From Pseudomonas frederiksbergensis (GTDB taxonomy: Bacteria; Pseudomonadota; Gammaproteobacteria; Pseudomonadales; Pseudomonadaceae): 32,572 nt of DNA. Both the position numbers and the translations under genes were made by a program. Where the stretch lies: positions 1 through 32,572 of the forward strand of contig NZ_MOBR01000046.1 in the NCBI RefSeq assembly GCF_003732705.1, written 5' to 3'. The notes below the pieces were generated by a model that worked only from the letters and a program-made list of their open reading frames with translations, ran no database searches and was not told where the DNA came from. Below, one piece after another: positions 32,361-32,572 of the stretch. Each line of letters opens with the position of its first letter. Position 1 is the stretch's first letter.

Positions 32361-32504
32361 GGATTCCTTCACGCGTCAGTCGCCCCAATATGGGGGTGGG
32401 CAAGACGGTCTACAAGGGTGAAGTTAAAACTGGCGTTTTCGCCTGGTTTTCGGACCGCACTGGACGGGTGACAGCCAGCCAGTGAGTGCTAGCCGCAAAC
32501 CCCC

Positions 32505-32572
32505 TGTGGGAGCGAGCCTGCTCGCGAAGACGGTTTGTCAGCTAACATTTAAGTCAGCTGACAAACCGTCTT
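32505..32572. repeat. REPIN, partial at window end
   Basis: The left TGTGGGAGCGAGCCTGCTCG arm is present, followed by the central palindrome AAGACGGTTTGTCAGCT and its mirror ending at the last base. The right REP arm is expected beyond the window. Confidence 0.8.

Noticed and set aside
30858..32471. 537-aa rightward frame opposite gshA
   Set aside because: gshA on the minus strand is unmistakable; the opposite frame has no ribosome site or family motif.
54..32572. Repeated palindromes as a CRISPR array
   Set aside because: The repeats are dispersed between genes over the whole window, are themselves multi-hairpin elements and have no regular spacers; they are REP/REPIN sequences.

Overview
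The window looks like a chromosomal stretch of a fluorescent Pseudomonas (P. fluorescens group). It is GC-rich and gene-dense. It carries many large palindromic REP/REPIN-type elements built on GATCGTTCCCACGC...GCGTGGGAACGATC and on TGTGGGAGCGAGCC...GGCTCGCTCCCACA. It also encodes typical Pseudomonas protein sets: a TriABC-like RND pump, SfnB-like flavoproteins, a BCCT choline transporter and gshA. No tRNA, rRNA or CRISPR array was seen.

Layout. (1) Positions 1-53 look like the end of an IS3-type insertion sequence that landed in the loop of a REP hairpin. (2) 244-5461 (+) is a translationally coupled operon of two lipoprotein adaptors and an RND permease (TriABC architecture), preceded by a TetR-type operator half-overlapping the leader. 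(3) 5570-6199 (-) is a SAM methyltransferase. Upstream of it (6272-6597) lie a tandem pair of 75-nt structured repeats and a further hairpin, whose pairing is best on the minus strand; these are probably RNA elements. (4) 6761-13301 (-) holds methionine-type ABC transporter genes (metQ-metN-metI) behind two SfnB-type acyl-CoA-dehydrogenase-like flavoproteins and an LLM flavin monooxygenase, probably for organosulfur use. (5) 13672-14436 (-) encodes a protein of unknown function made of two Ig-like modules. (6) 14930-17155 (-) is a cystine ABC importer (TcyJ, TcyL, TcyN), followed by dcyD (D-cysteine desulfhydrase, -) and the divergent epsC-type serine acetyltransferase (+). (7) 19930-21924 (+) is a BetT-type choline/betaine transporter behind a near-ideal BetI operator, then a small membrane protein (-). 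(8) Two SDR oxidoreductases (-) are divergent from a LysR regulator (+), followed by a gene-poor stretch of about 0.6 kb. (9) An aldo-keto reductase (+) converges on tauABC-tauD (-), and gshA (-) closes the window.

Functional theme. Most operons handle reduced or organic sulfur: import of methionine-like compounds, cystine and taurine; oxidative desulfonation; cysteine synthesis and breakdown; and glutathione synthesis. Similar AT-rich ATTC-nn-AAAAG motifs lie upstream of the sfnB-like, cystine, dcyD and tau operons. They suggest shared control, with CysB as the obvious candidate. The large REP elements sit mostly at the 3' ends of genes, often within 0-3 bp of a stop codon, where they probably also act as bidirectional transcript ends.
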